A stretch of DNA of 8,963 bases, from positions 1-8,963 of the forward strand of contig JASHQT010000455.1 in the NCBI GenBank assembly GCA_030039005.1, read 5' to 3'. Positions 1-5,153 of the stretch are shown in pieces. Position 1 is the first letter of the stretch, and every line of letters starts with the position of its first letter. The notes beneath the pieces are model-generated. The model saw only the letters and a program-made list of their open reading frames with translations, ran no database searches and had not been told where the DNA came from. This stretch comes from Bryobacteraceae bacterium (lineage in GTDB: Bacteria > Acidobacteriota > Terriglobia > Bryobacterales > Bryobacteraceae). A program made the translations under genes and the position numbers.

Positions 1-581
1 TGGCGCATGATGTTCTCGAACAACTGCCGGGCGCGCTCGCCATTCACCGGATCGGTGTACAGAATCGCCACCGCCGGAGTGCGGATGGGCCGCGCCTGTA
101 GGATGGGCCCGCGTTCCTTAATGATGGAAATCATCGCGTCCAGCTCCGGTTTGGCCACGGCGAACGGAGTGCTCTTCACCGTGGCGACCCGCTGGCCGGG
201 ACGCGCGTAGGAAAAATTCAGAGACGTGGCGATCGCCATGCTCGCGGTGCAATTGATTTGCTTTAACAGCTCATCGTCCACCAGGAGGCAACACCCCTCG
301 GTGGTAAACAAATTCGCTCTCCCTCCAGCAGCGAGACGGATTTCGAGCGCTCCACAGCCGATTTCGCTCGCAACCTGCATAACAGCATCGTCTTCGCCTA
401 CTTCTCCATCTTCCAGCTCGGTGACCCAGACTTCGTTCATCCCTTCCGTCTCGAGCATCCGAGCATCTTCTTCACTGATCACGTGGCCCTTGGCAAGCAG
501 TTTCTTGCCGCCGGCTCGAAAGATCGTGCAGCACAGTATTCTTCCGGTCGATTGTTTTACGTCGATGGTCTGCGGCTTCAT
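1..581 (-). CDS. Molybdopterin-binding-domain protein, N-terminal part (runs off left edge)
   Basis: The first 193 residues of a minus-strand protein are visible, with no stop before the window edge. It begins MKPQTIDVKQSTGRILCCTIF, continues with a KGHVISEEDA segment (residues 31-40), then EGMNEVWVTELEDGEVGEDDA (about 46-66), AAGGRANLFTTEGCCLLVDD (84-103) and RPGQRVATVKSTPFAV (127-142). From memory, this order matches the roughly 340-residue bacterial proteins annotated as molybdopterin-binding, with MoeA/MogA-like cofactor-binding domains, often found near molybdoenzyme genes. Their exact reaction is unsettled, so no symbol is given. The final visible stretch (TPAVAILYTDPVNGERARQLF) would open the MoCF_biosynth-like fold, most of which is missing. 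ATG at 581 is the only reasonable start; a GGGAGGG Shine-Dalgarno (593-599) lies 11 nt upstream, which is long. Six cysteines (17, 18, 76, 97, 98, 111) are more than I would expect. No other molybdenum gene is in the window. Confidence 0.72.
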   Translation of the reverse strand, partial: MKPQTIDVKQSTGRILCCTIFRAGGKKLLAKGHVISEEDARMLETEGMNEVWVTELEDGEVGEDDAVMQVASEIGCGALEIRLAAGGRANLFTTEGCCLLVDDELLKQINCTASMAIATSLNFSYARPGQRVATVKSTPFAVAKPELDAMISIIKERGPILQARPIRTPAVAILYTDPVNGERARQLFENIMR

Positions 582-627
582 AGACCGATGATCCCTCCCG
601 GAGTCCCTATCCAATGTACGTTTACAA

Positions 628-633
628 ATTATA
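628..633 (-). promoter_or_regulatory. Candidate -10 box for the molybdopterin-binding gene
   Basis: A perfect TATAAT on the minus strand lies 46 bp upstream of the ATG at 581, in the 133-bp space after the GNAT stop. Transcription would begin near 621 and give a leader of about 40 nt that includes the GGGAGGG ribosome site. No good -35 hexamer is found at 16-18 bp, so an activator or a weak promoter is possible. The call rests on sequence match only. Confidence 0.4.
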
Positions 634-642
634 CACAGGCCT

Positions 643-670
643 AGTGAGAATACCAGGAAAAAATCTCACT
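643..670. repeat. Inverted repeat AGTGAGA-N14-TCTCACT
   Basis: A perfect 7-bp inverted repeat has its half-sites at 643-649 and 664-670, with centres 21 bp (about two helical turns) apart. It covers the place where the -35 element of the TATAAT at 628-633 should be. This suits an operator for a dimeric regulator. As an RNA hairpin it would have a 14-nt loop and no T-run behind it on either strand, so it is not a convincing terminator for the arginine operon. Confidence 0.4.
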
Positions 671-714
671 CGATCGCTAAAATTTGAAAGGAAAGATGAA
701 AAACACGCGTCTGG

Positions 715-1308
715 TCAGCCGCGCTTGAGGCTGGGCAATTGGATTAGCTCCCCGCTGCGATCGAGGAATAAGGCGGACGCTGTATCGCCCCTAAACATCT
801 TCATTACAGCGATTTCGTCGCAGCATTGGAACTTGGGACAACACAAGCAGTCCTTCCACACCTTGAGCGGGAGCAGGCCCCGGTCCACTTGCTCGAAGCC
901 CAAGCGGCGGAAAAAATCCGGCACATAAGTAAAGGCAAATATAGCCGAAAGATCGTTATCGATCGCTTCCTTCTCAAGCGCTTTTGTCAGGAAAAACCCG
1001 ACGCCGCGTTTGCGCGCTTCGGGAGCCACGGCGAGCGACCGGATTTCGGCGCAGGTGGGCGTGTAGAAATGCAGCGCCCCGCATCCCAAAAGGTCGGAGC
1101 CGGAGTAGGCGACCGTGAAATCGCGGATATTTTCCGAGATTTCGAATTCGGTGCGCGGCAACATGATCCCTTCGGCGGCGTAAAAGTTGATCAATTGAAG
1201 CAGGGCAGGGATGTCGCGCATGCCGGCTTTTCGCGCTACCAGCGCCTCGCCGAGGTTCGAACGTTCTAGACCGTCTAGTACAGAAGCTTCAGTAAGTACG
1301 TTACGCAT
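715..1308 (-). CDS. argA: Short-type N-acetylglutamate synthase (GNAT acetyltransferase)
   Basis: A 197-residue GNAT protein predicted to transfer the acetyl group of acetyl-CoA to glutamate, the first step of arginine synthesis, in the cytoplasm. Visible features are the NFYAAEGIMLPRT helix-loop (41-53), the EIRSLAVAPEARKRGVG beta-4/acetyl-CoA loop (88-104, R/QxxGxG type), FFRRLGF (132-138) and a C-terminal VWKDC...CDE motif (150-165). I associate this pattern with short NAGS enzymes such as mycobacterial Rv2747, not with the long E. coli ArgA that carries a kinase-like domain. The start at 1308 is preferred over a GTG/ATG further upstream because it gives an 8-nt overlap with argB and has GGAGG at 1321-1325. 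The gene follows argC and argB directly, which supports the assignment. The cysteine-rich stretch (154, 156, 157, 162, 163) is unusual. The symbol is functional; substrate specificity is inferred from context and motifs. Confidence 0.78.
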   Translation of the reverse strand: MRNVLTEASVLDGLERSNLGEALVARKAGMRDIPALLQLINFYAAEGIMLPRTEFEISENIRDFTVAYSGSDLLGCGALHFYTPTCAEIRSLAVAPEARKRGVGFFLTKALEKEAIDNDLSAIFAFTYVPDFFRRLGFEQVDRGLLPLKVWKDCLCCPKFQCCDEIAVMKMFRGDTASALFLDRSGELIQLPSLKRG

Positions 1309-2095
1309 AGCGAGCCGCAACCTCCGAACTGACGAGACGCGTGCCAAGCGCGCTTCCCGAAAGCAGCCTTCCTACCACGCCGGGTACACCGCCAGGCGCG
1401 ATGACAACTTCACCGATTCCCGTTTCAAGCGCTTCTAACCCCGATTGTAACTTCGCCAGCATCCCGCCGGTGGCAATTCCGTCCTGGATAAGTTGGCGGC
1501 ACTGGCCGGAATTTAATGTCGGATAGACGGCATTTTCCTGATTTTTCACGCCCTCGACGTCCGTCAGAAAGAGGATTTTGTCCGCGCGCAGAGCGCCCGC
1601 CACCGAAACGGCCATCTGGTCCGCATTGACATTGTAGAAACGGCCCTGGCGATCGCCCGCCAGGCAGGCAACTACCGGGATGTATCCAAGTTCAACCAAG
1701 GAATTGAGCAACCGCGCATCGGATCGCACGGGCTTGCCCACCCACCCCAGTTCCGGGCTCATCTGGCGCGCCTCGGTGAGCAAGGCGTCCATGCCGCTCA
1801 ATCCCACAGCCGGTGCGCCGCAGGCAATGAACGCCGCGACCAGCTCTCGATTGACGGTGCCGGCCAAAACCTTCACCACCGCGTCCAAAACCTCCGGTGT
1901 GGTGACGCGCAGGCCATTTACGAACCGGCTCTCGATGCCCCGGTCGGCTAGATAGCGCGTCATCTGCTTGCCGCCGCCGTGAACGACAACGGTCTGATGT
2001 CCCGCGCCCGCGGCCGCCGCGATTTCCCCGGCCAGTCGCGCGCGCGATTCGGCCGCATCGAGCAATGTGCCGCCCAGCTTGATGAGCACTTTCAC
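1301..2095 (-). CDS. argB: Acetylglutamate kinase
   Basis: A 264-residue amino acid kinase family protein that phosphorylates N-acetylglutamate with ATP, the second step of arginine synthesis. The family landmarks are all present: KLGG near the N-terminus (6-9), the glycine-rich HGGGKQ (39-44), FVNGLRVT (58-65) for substrate binding, NVNADQ (155-160) and TGGM with a nearby lysine (209-212, K215). Length is normal for the family. It starts with GTG at 2095, overlapping the argC stop by 4 nt (GTGA), and GGAAGG lies 6 nt upstream. Its stop overlaps the GNAT start by 8 nt, so the three genes are almost certainly translationally coupled. I do not see the N-terminal helix extension (about 20 or more residues before KLGG) found in hexameric, arginine-inhibited ArgB enzymes. 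This short N-terminus suggests the E. coli-like dimer, with feedback control lying elsewhere; that is inference. Confidence 0.95.
   Translation of the reverse strand: MKVLIKLGGTLLDAAESRARLAGEIAAAAGAGHQTVVVHGGGKQMTRYLADRGIESRFVNGLRVTTPEVLDAVVKVLAGTVNRELVAAFIACGAPAVGLSGMDALLTEARQMSPELGWVGKPVRSDARLLNSLVELGYIPVVACLAGDRQGRFYNVNADQMAVSVAGALRADKILFLTDVEGVKNQENAVYPTLNSGQCRQLIQDGIATGGMLAKLQSGLEALETGIGEVVIAPGGVPGVVGRLLSGSALGTRLVSSEVAARYA
1321..1325 (-). promoter_or_regulatory. Ribosome binding site that decides the GNAT start
   Basis: GGAGG on the minus strand, inside the end of argB, lies 12 nt before the ATG at 1308. It supports that ATG over the upstream in-frame start at 1347, which would overlap argB by 47 nt. 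The spacing is longer than the usual 5-9 nt, so coupling to termination of argB probably helps. Confidence 0.45.
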
Positions 2096-3102
2096 AGTAA
2101 GCCTTCCGTTTCGGCGAGCCCCAGCATGAGATTCATGTTCTGAATCGCCTGTCCGGCTGCGCCTTTTACGAGATTGTCGATCGCGCTGACGATGACGGCG
2201 CGCCCGCTCGCGGCGTCGAACTTGAACCCGATGTCGCAGAAATTGGTGCCATGCACCGCGGCGATGTCGGGAAGACCACCCGGCTCATAGAGGCGCACGA
2301 AGGCTTCGCTGGCGTATTGGCGCAGGTAGACGTCGAGAAGCTCCTGCGCGGATGCGATGTTGCGCGTGCGCACGTAAATGGTTTCGAGAATGCCGCGATG
2401 GATGGGCAGCAGATGCGCCGTGAAGCTGAGCTCGGGTTCGTCCAGGCCCGATACCATCAGGACTTCGGCGACGTGCCGGTGATCGAGCACCGAGTAGGCC
2501 GAGAAGTTTTCCGTGACTTCCGAGAAGCTGGTCTTGAGCGTCGGCTTGCGGCCCGCGCCGCTGACGCCGGACTTCGCGTCGCACACGATCCCGATGGAGC
2601 GGTTGACGATGCCGCTGGCGACCAGCGGCTGAATCGCGAGATTGGCGGCCGTGGGGTAGCACCCGGGATTCGCGATCAGGCGAGCGGCACGGATTCGCTG
2701 GCGGCAGAACTCGGGCAGACCGTAGACGGCTTCGGCCAGCAGATCCGGCGCGGTGTGTTCCTGCTTGTACCAGCGCGCGTACGTGGCGGCGTCGCGCAGG
2801 CGAAAAGCCCCGCTCAAATCCACCACCTTCGCGCTGGCATCGAGCATCGCCGGCGCAAGCTCCATGGAGACTTCGGGCGGCGTGGCGAGGAAAACCAGCG
2901 CGATGCCTTCGCCGCGCACCGCCTCAGGAGTGCAGGGCGCGTGACGGGGCTGAGGCTGATTGATCGGCGTCGGCCGGGTTTCCTGATCCCGCCGGTGCTG
3001 AAGGAGGACCGGCTCGGCATGCGGGTGCGCCCCGAGTAGACGGACCAGCTCGGCGCCACTGTAGCCGGAGAAGCCAACGACCCCCACGGAATATTTATGC
3101 AT
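2092..3102 (-). CDS. argC: N-acetyl-gamma-glutamyl-phosphate reductase
   Basis: A 336-residue enzyme of the ArgC family that reduces N-acetylglutamyl phosphate to the semialdehyde with NADPH, the third step of arginine synthesis. The N-terminal dinucleotide loop reads VGFSGYSGAEL (9-19). The catalytic cysteine is C148 in NPGCYPTA, and DAKSGVSGAGR (175-185) and HLLPIHRG (230-237, with the likely catalytic His235) follow in the expected order. Length and domain order are typical. It is the first gene of the argC-argB-GNAT operon. ATG at 3102 is the natural start, because the Rossmann strand follows at once, yet no Shine-Dalgarno is present upstream. A TATAAT ending 11 bp before the ATG implies a leader of only about 5 nt, so translation may be essentially leaderless. 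Confidence 0.96.
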   Translation of the reverse strand: MHKYSVGVVGFSGYSGAELVRLLGAHPHAEPVLLQHRRDQETRPTPINQPQPRHAPCTPEAVRGEGIALVFLATPPEVSMELAPAMLDASAKVVDLSGAFRLRDAATYARWYKQEHTAPDLLAEAVYGLPEFCRQRIRAARLIANPGCYPTAANLAIQPLVASGIVNRSIGIVCDAKSGVSGAGRKPTLKTSFSEVTENFSAYSVLDHRHVAEVLMVSGLDEPELSFTAHLLPIHRGILETIYVRTRNIASAQELLDVYLRQYASEAFVRLYEPGGLPDIAAVHGTNFCDIGFKFDAASGRAVIVSAIDNLVKGAAGQAIQNMNLMLGLAETEGLL

Positions 3103-3107
3103 CGACG

Positions 3108-3121
3108 TGAATAATTATACC
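3108..3121 (+). promoter_or_regulatory. ARG-box-like operator of the argC operon
   Basis: TGAATAATTATACC matches the classical ArgR/AhrC half-palindrome consensus TGAATAATTATTCA at 12 of 14 positions, with mismatches only in the right arm. It sits exactly on the argC -10 box, the usual place for repression by arginine. The match is seen in the sequence; that this organism has an ArgR family repressor, and that it binds here, is inference. AT-rich promoter DNA raises the chance of a fortuitous match. Confidence 0.45.
3114..3119 (-). promoter_or_regulatory. Candidate -10 box of the argC operon
   Basis: A perfect TATAAT on the minus strand has 11 bp between its last base and the argC ATG. The expected transcription start is near 3107, about 5 nt ahead of the start codon. 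No clear -35 hexamer occurs 16-18 bp upstream. The box lies within the ARG-box-like sequence at 3108-3121, so a bound repressor would cover it. Confidence 0.5.
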
Positions 3122-3167
3122 ACTACCGCACGCGTGCCGATTTTTTGTAACACTCCCCCTCCCGGTG

Positions 3168-3170
3168 GAG
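3168..3170 (+). promoter_or_regulatory. Weak ribosome binding site deciding the first CPER gene start
   Basis: The purine patch GGTGGAG ends at 3170, 12 nt before the ATG at 3183. A GTG at 3165 is also in frame but lies inside this patch, so it has nothing upstream to recruit ribosomes. Alignment with the neighbouring paralogue also begins at the ATG. Confidence 0.35.
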
Positions 3171-3182
3171 TCCCTATCGCAA

Positions 3183-3428
3183 ATGCTTTGCCCTGAACGC
3201 GCACGATTGCTAATCGCCTACCGGGGGGCCGTTCATCAATATTCCGAGCGGGTTACGGATTTGGTCGAGCTTGCGGGCCTTGAACTAAAAGGCGATATCG
3301 AACTCACGCGACGCAAGGCGAGAGAAGCGTGGGACGCCTCCGAGCGAGCACGCGTGGCGTTAGTCCGGCACGAAGGTAATCACTTTTGTGACCACGCTGA
3401 TATCACTCTCGCCCCAGCGCAACCTTGA
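3183..3428 (+). CDS. Small CPER/HxxxHxC-motif protein, first of a tandem pair
   Basis: An 81-residue protein of unknown function, beginning MLCPERARLLIAYRGAV and ending its conserved part with ALVRHEGNHFCDHAD. About 44 of the first 73 residues are identical, without gaps, to the next gene, so both are real and arose by duplication. The sequence looks almost wholly helical, probably two amphipathic helices broken near the GLELKGD turn (32-38), with no signal peptide or membrane segment. Cys3 and the H63-E-x-x-H67-x-C69 cluster are kept in both copies and could bind a metal. HExxH alone does not make it a protease; the protein is far too small. I recall similar short proteins ending in HxxxHGC from acidobacteria, but I cannot check this. 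The start at 3183 is chosen by paralogue alignment. The gene is divergent from argC with an 80-bp spacer. Confidence 0.7.
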   Translation: MLCPERARLLIAYRGAVHQYSERVTDLVELAGLELKGDIELTRRKAREAWDASERARVALVRHEGNHFCDHADITLAPAQP

Positions 3429-3469
3429 CATTCCCCCGCCGGTCCAATCGTTCGTCATAGCGGTTACGG

Positions 3470-3478
3470 TGGTATGAT
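3470..3478 (+). promoter_or_regulatory. Candidate extended -10 promoter before the second CPER gene
   Basis: TGGTATGAT is an extended -10 (TGn followed by TATGAT). No good -35 is found at 17 bp, which extended -10 promoters can tolerate. Transcription would start near 3485, about 8 nt before the TTG start at 3493. It may also drive pyrE. Confidence 0.35.
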
Positions 3479-3492
3479 GTCCCCTTAAGAAG

Positions 3493-3741
3493 TTGATTTG
3501 CCCTGAACGCCAGCATTTGCTCATCGACTACCGGGACGCCACCTTCCGGTATTCAGAAACGGTTTCGAAGCTCGTCGAGCTGATCGGCCTTGAGTTGAAC
3601 GCGGATTTCGACTTGCTTCGCCGCAACTGCCGGCGCGCATCGGAGGCCGCCGAACAAGCGCGGCTTGCCCTTCATCGCCACGAAGCGAATCACTTCTGCG
3701 ACCGTCGCGATTTTGCGCCGGAATCATATTGGCGCAGTTAG
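3493..3741 (+). CDS. Small CPER/HxxxHxC-motif protein, second of a tandem pair
   Basis: An 82-residue paralogue of the preceding gene, beginning MICPERQHLLIDYRDATFRYSE and carrying the same end motif, ALHRHEANHFCDRRD. The shared residues (CPER, YSExV, LVELxGLEL, D, RR, ExAR, AL, RHExNHFCD) point to a common fold, while the last dozen residues have diverged completely. Translation must start at TTG 3493: the frame closes with TGA at 3475 and has no ATG or GTG after it, and the position matches the ATG of the first copy. The Shine-Dalgarno is poor (AAGAAG touches the start). Its stop lies 5 nt before the pyrE ATG, so the two are likely co-transcribed, but nothing in the sequence shows a role in pyrimidine synthesis. 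No function is assigned. Confidence 0.68.
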   Translation: MICPERQHLLIDYRDATFRYSETVSKLVELIGLELNADFDLLRRNCRRASEAAEQARLALHRHEANHFCDRRDFAPESYWRS

Positions 3742-3746
3742 CAAAC

Positions 3747-4325
3747 ATGGCCGATGCCACCTCTCCGATCCCCAGCCAGGATCGCGCCGAGCTCCACCAG
3801 ATCCTCAAGACCAAATCCGTGCGCTTCGGCCAGTTCACGCTCGCATCCGGCAAAACCAGCGACGTGTACGTCGATTGTCGCTTGACCACCTACAATCCCA
3901 CGGCCATGCCCCTGATCGGCCGCCTGTTCCTGCGCAAGATCGCAGAGAAAAGCTGGTCGCCGGAGGCCGTGGGCGGCTTGACCTTAGGCGCCGATCCCAT
4001 CGCCTTCGCCATTGCGCGGGAGAGCCTGGCCAGCGGCCGCATCGTCGCCTGCTTCGTCGTCCGCAAAGAGCGAAAGGCCCATGGCATGCAAAAGATGATC
4101 GAGGGTCTGGATGCGGTGGAAGGCCGCAAGGTGGTGATCTTGGACGACGTCTGCACTACGGGCGATTCCACCGCGCTCGCGATTGAGAACGCGCGGTCGG
4201 CGGGCATGCTAGTGCTGGGCGCGGTGTGTTTGATCGACCGCGAGGCCGGCGCCCGGGAAATGCTGCGCGAGAAGTTCGGCGTGGAACTGGAGAGCATCTT
4301 CCAGTTGTCCGATTTCAGGCAGTAA
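3747..4325 (+). CDS. pyrE: Orotate phosphoribosyltransferase
   Basis: A 192-residue enzyme that joins orotate to PRPP to give orotidine monophosphate, the fifth step of UMP synthesis, in the cytoplasm. The mobile catalytic loop RKERKAHG (106-113) and the PRPP-binding signature VVILDDVCTTGDST (129-142) are both intact. The substrate region FTLASGKTSDVYVDCR (30-45) is also typical, and length is normal. ATG 3747 is preferred over an in-frame TTG at 3729, which overlaps the previous gene and adds nothing conserved. No strong Shine-Dalgarno precedes 3747, so translation is probably coupled to the small upstream gene that stops 5 nt before. No pyrF or other pyrimidine gene is in view. A 10-bp stem begins 3 nt after the stop. 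Confidence 0.95.
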   Translation: MADATSPIPSQDRAELHQILKTKSVRFGQFTLASGKTSDVYVDCRLTTYNPTAMPLIGRLFLRKIAEKSWSPEAVGGLTLGADPIAFAIARESLASGRIVACFVVRKERKAHGMQKMIEGLDAVEGRKVVILDDVCTTGDSTALAIENARSAGMLVLGAVCLIDREAGAREMLREKFGVELESIFQLSDFRQ

Positions 4326-4327
4326 GT

Positions 4328-4369
4328 CGACTATCCGCTTGGATGCGACGCTATCTTTCCGGATAGTCG
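4328..4369 (+). terminator. Hairpin directly after pyrE, possible terminator without U-run
   Basis: A perfect 10-bp inverted repeat, CGACTATCCG (4328-4337) and CGGATAGTCG (4360-4369), encloses a 22-nt loop and begins 3 nt after the pyrE stop. No T-run follows, so it is not a standard intrinsic terminator. It may stop polymerase with help or protect the 3' end of the mRNA. Confidence 0.4.
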
Positions 4370-4451
4370 GCCAAGCCACGGGCTTACTCGCCCTGTTACA
4401 CTTCACGGCTCTCCGTCAGTGGACCCACAACTGCTAACAGTCTGCCGTGCT

Positions 4452-4475
4452 GGGTTGGTGGTCCGGATCCAACCC
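4452..4475. terminator. Stem GGGTTGG/CCAACCC near the methyltransferase 3' end
   Basis: A 7-bp perfect stem with a 10-nt loop, next to the GC palindrome CGGGGCCCCG at 4476-4485, lies about 50 nt beyond the methyltransferase stop on the minus strand. It is GC-rich but lacks a T-run on either strand. It may act as a weak terminator for minus-strand transcripts. Confidence 0.3.
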
Positions 4476-4525
4476 CGGGGCCCCGTGCCATCGAGAGCCC
4501 CATCCGAACTTCCTCCCAGCACTCC

Positions 4526-5143
4526 TCAATTTCGCGAACCTGATTCTACACCGGGCTTTTGCGCCACCAGCTCGGCTACGGCGCGGCGATGACAGCTTTC
4601 CCCCGGCTTCCCTTCGCGATAGTGCAGGATGCGCCAGTCGTGGAAGAGCTTTAGCAATTCTCCCGAAAAAGCTCGCTTGGATGTGCCTTGCGCCTGATCG
4701 TCATGAAGGTGATCGGCATCGGCCACATGCGCGATCAGGATCAAGACTCCGCCGGGCCGCAATGTCTGTTTTATCAACGGGATTAATGGGCGTTCGAAAA
4801 AATAGCAGGATAGAATTAAGTCGAACGATTCGCCGGCCGCCTGGAATTCGTCCGATTCAAGATCCGCAACTCGCGCCTCAATGGCCAGCTTCCGTTCGCG
4901 GGCATGCGCGAGCAGCAAATCGATGGCGATGCGCGAACCGTCCACTGCTGTGACTCGCCATCCGCGCTCGGCCAGATATAGTGCATTCCGGCCGGGTCCG
5001 CACGCCAAATCGAGCGCCACGCTCGGCGTTAAATCGCGCGTGAATTCAACCACCAGCGGCGCGGGATCGCGAAAAACCTGTTGGCCCGCCCGATAGCGCT
5101 CGTCCCACTCGCCCGTGCGGGGATTGCTCGATGAGCCGCCCAA
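4526..5143 (-). CDS. Class I SAM-dependent methyltransferase, substrate unknown
   Basis: A 205-residue protein with the Rossmann-type SAM fold. Motif I is ALDLACGPGRNALYLAERG (43-61), followed by the acidic-loop segment VDGS (67-70), the substrate-side strand FDLILSCYFFERPL (107-120) and LRPGGVLIL (128-136). The WDERYR opening resembles small TehB-like and thiopurine-type methyltransferases, but those resemblances do not define a substrate. The only start in the right place is TTG 5143, 10 nt after the argD stop; no ATG or GTG precedes the conserved WDERY. The short gap and same strand make it the last gene of the pabAB-argD operon. The C-terminus beyond about residue 165 shows nothing I recognise. 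Membership of the fold is certain; function is not. Confidence 0.82.
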   Translation of the reverse strand: MGGSSSNPRTGEWDERYRAGQQVFRDPAPLVVEFTRDLTPSVALDLACGPGRNALYLAERGWRVTAVDGSRIAIDLLLAHARERKLAIEARVADLESDEFQAAGESFDLILSCYFFERPLIPLIKQTLRPGGVLILIAHVADADHLHDDQAQGTSKRAFSGELLKLFHDWRILHYREGKPGESCHRRAVAELVAQKPGVESGSRN

Positions 5144-5153
5144 GAAGCGCCGC

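Larger units (their letters stand above)
4326..4525. other. Convergent intergenic spacer rich in inverted repeats
   Basis: This 200-bp space lies between the ends of pyrE (plus) and the methyltransferase gene (minus). Apart from the 10-bp hairpin just after pyrE, it holds AAGCC-acg-GGCTT (4373-4385), CTGTTA/TAACAG (4393-4398 and 4435-4440) enclosing CACT..ACGG-ctct-CCGT..AGTG (4399-4421), GGGTTGG/CCAACCC (4452-4458 and 4469-4475) and the palindrome CGGGGCCCCG (4476-4485). None is followed by a T-run. The repeats may serve as a two-way termination zone, or they may mark a small structured RNA. I see no tRNA, no promoter and no convincing ORF; 4486-4525 is featureless. Confidence 0.45.

Noticed and set aside
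614..928. Plus-strand ORF of 104 codons starting after the repeated CCCTCCCGG/AGTCCCTATC element
   Set aside because: Its latter two thirds are antisense to the GNAT gene and it does not resemble the CPER proteins; only the upstream element is of interest.
1250..1265. GGTTCGAACGTTC as a tRNA T-loop
   Set aside because: It lies inside the GNAT coding sequence, and no acceptor, D or anticodon stems can be formed around it.
2251..3039. Plus-strand ORF of 262 codons opposite argC
   Set aside because: Antisense shadow of argC; no recognisable motif and no ribosome site.
3128..3146. Palindrome GCACGCGTGC followed by six T residues as an intrinsic terminator or attenuator
   Set aside because: The palindrome leaves no room for a stable stem (3 bp with a 4-nt loop at best), and it lies in the promoter space between divergent genes. 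Ten-base palindromes are expected several times in a window this size.
3369..3392. HExxH in the CPER proteins as a zinc protease signature
   Set aside because: The proteins have about 81 residues and no room for a protease fold. A metal-binding or structural role is kept only as a hypothesis.
3425..3430. TTGACA as a -35 box for the second CPER gene
   Set aside because: No -10 lies 16-18 bp downstream; the TATGAT at 3473 is 42 bp away. It overlaps the stop of the first CPER gene and is probably chance.
4447..4953. Plus-strand ORF of 168 codons reaching from the convergent spacer into the methyltransferase
   Set aside because: Mostly antisense to conserved methyltransferase sequence, with proline/arginine-rich random-looking content.
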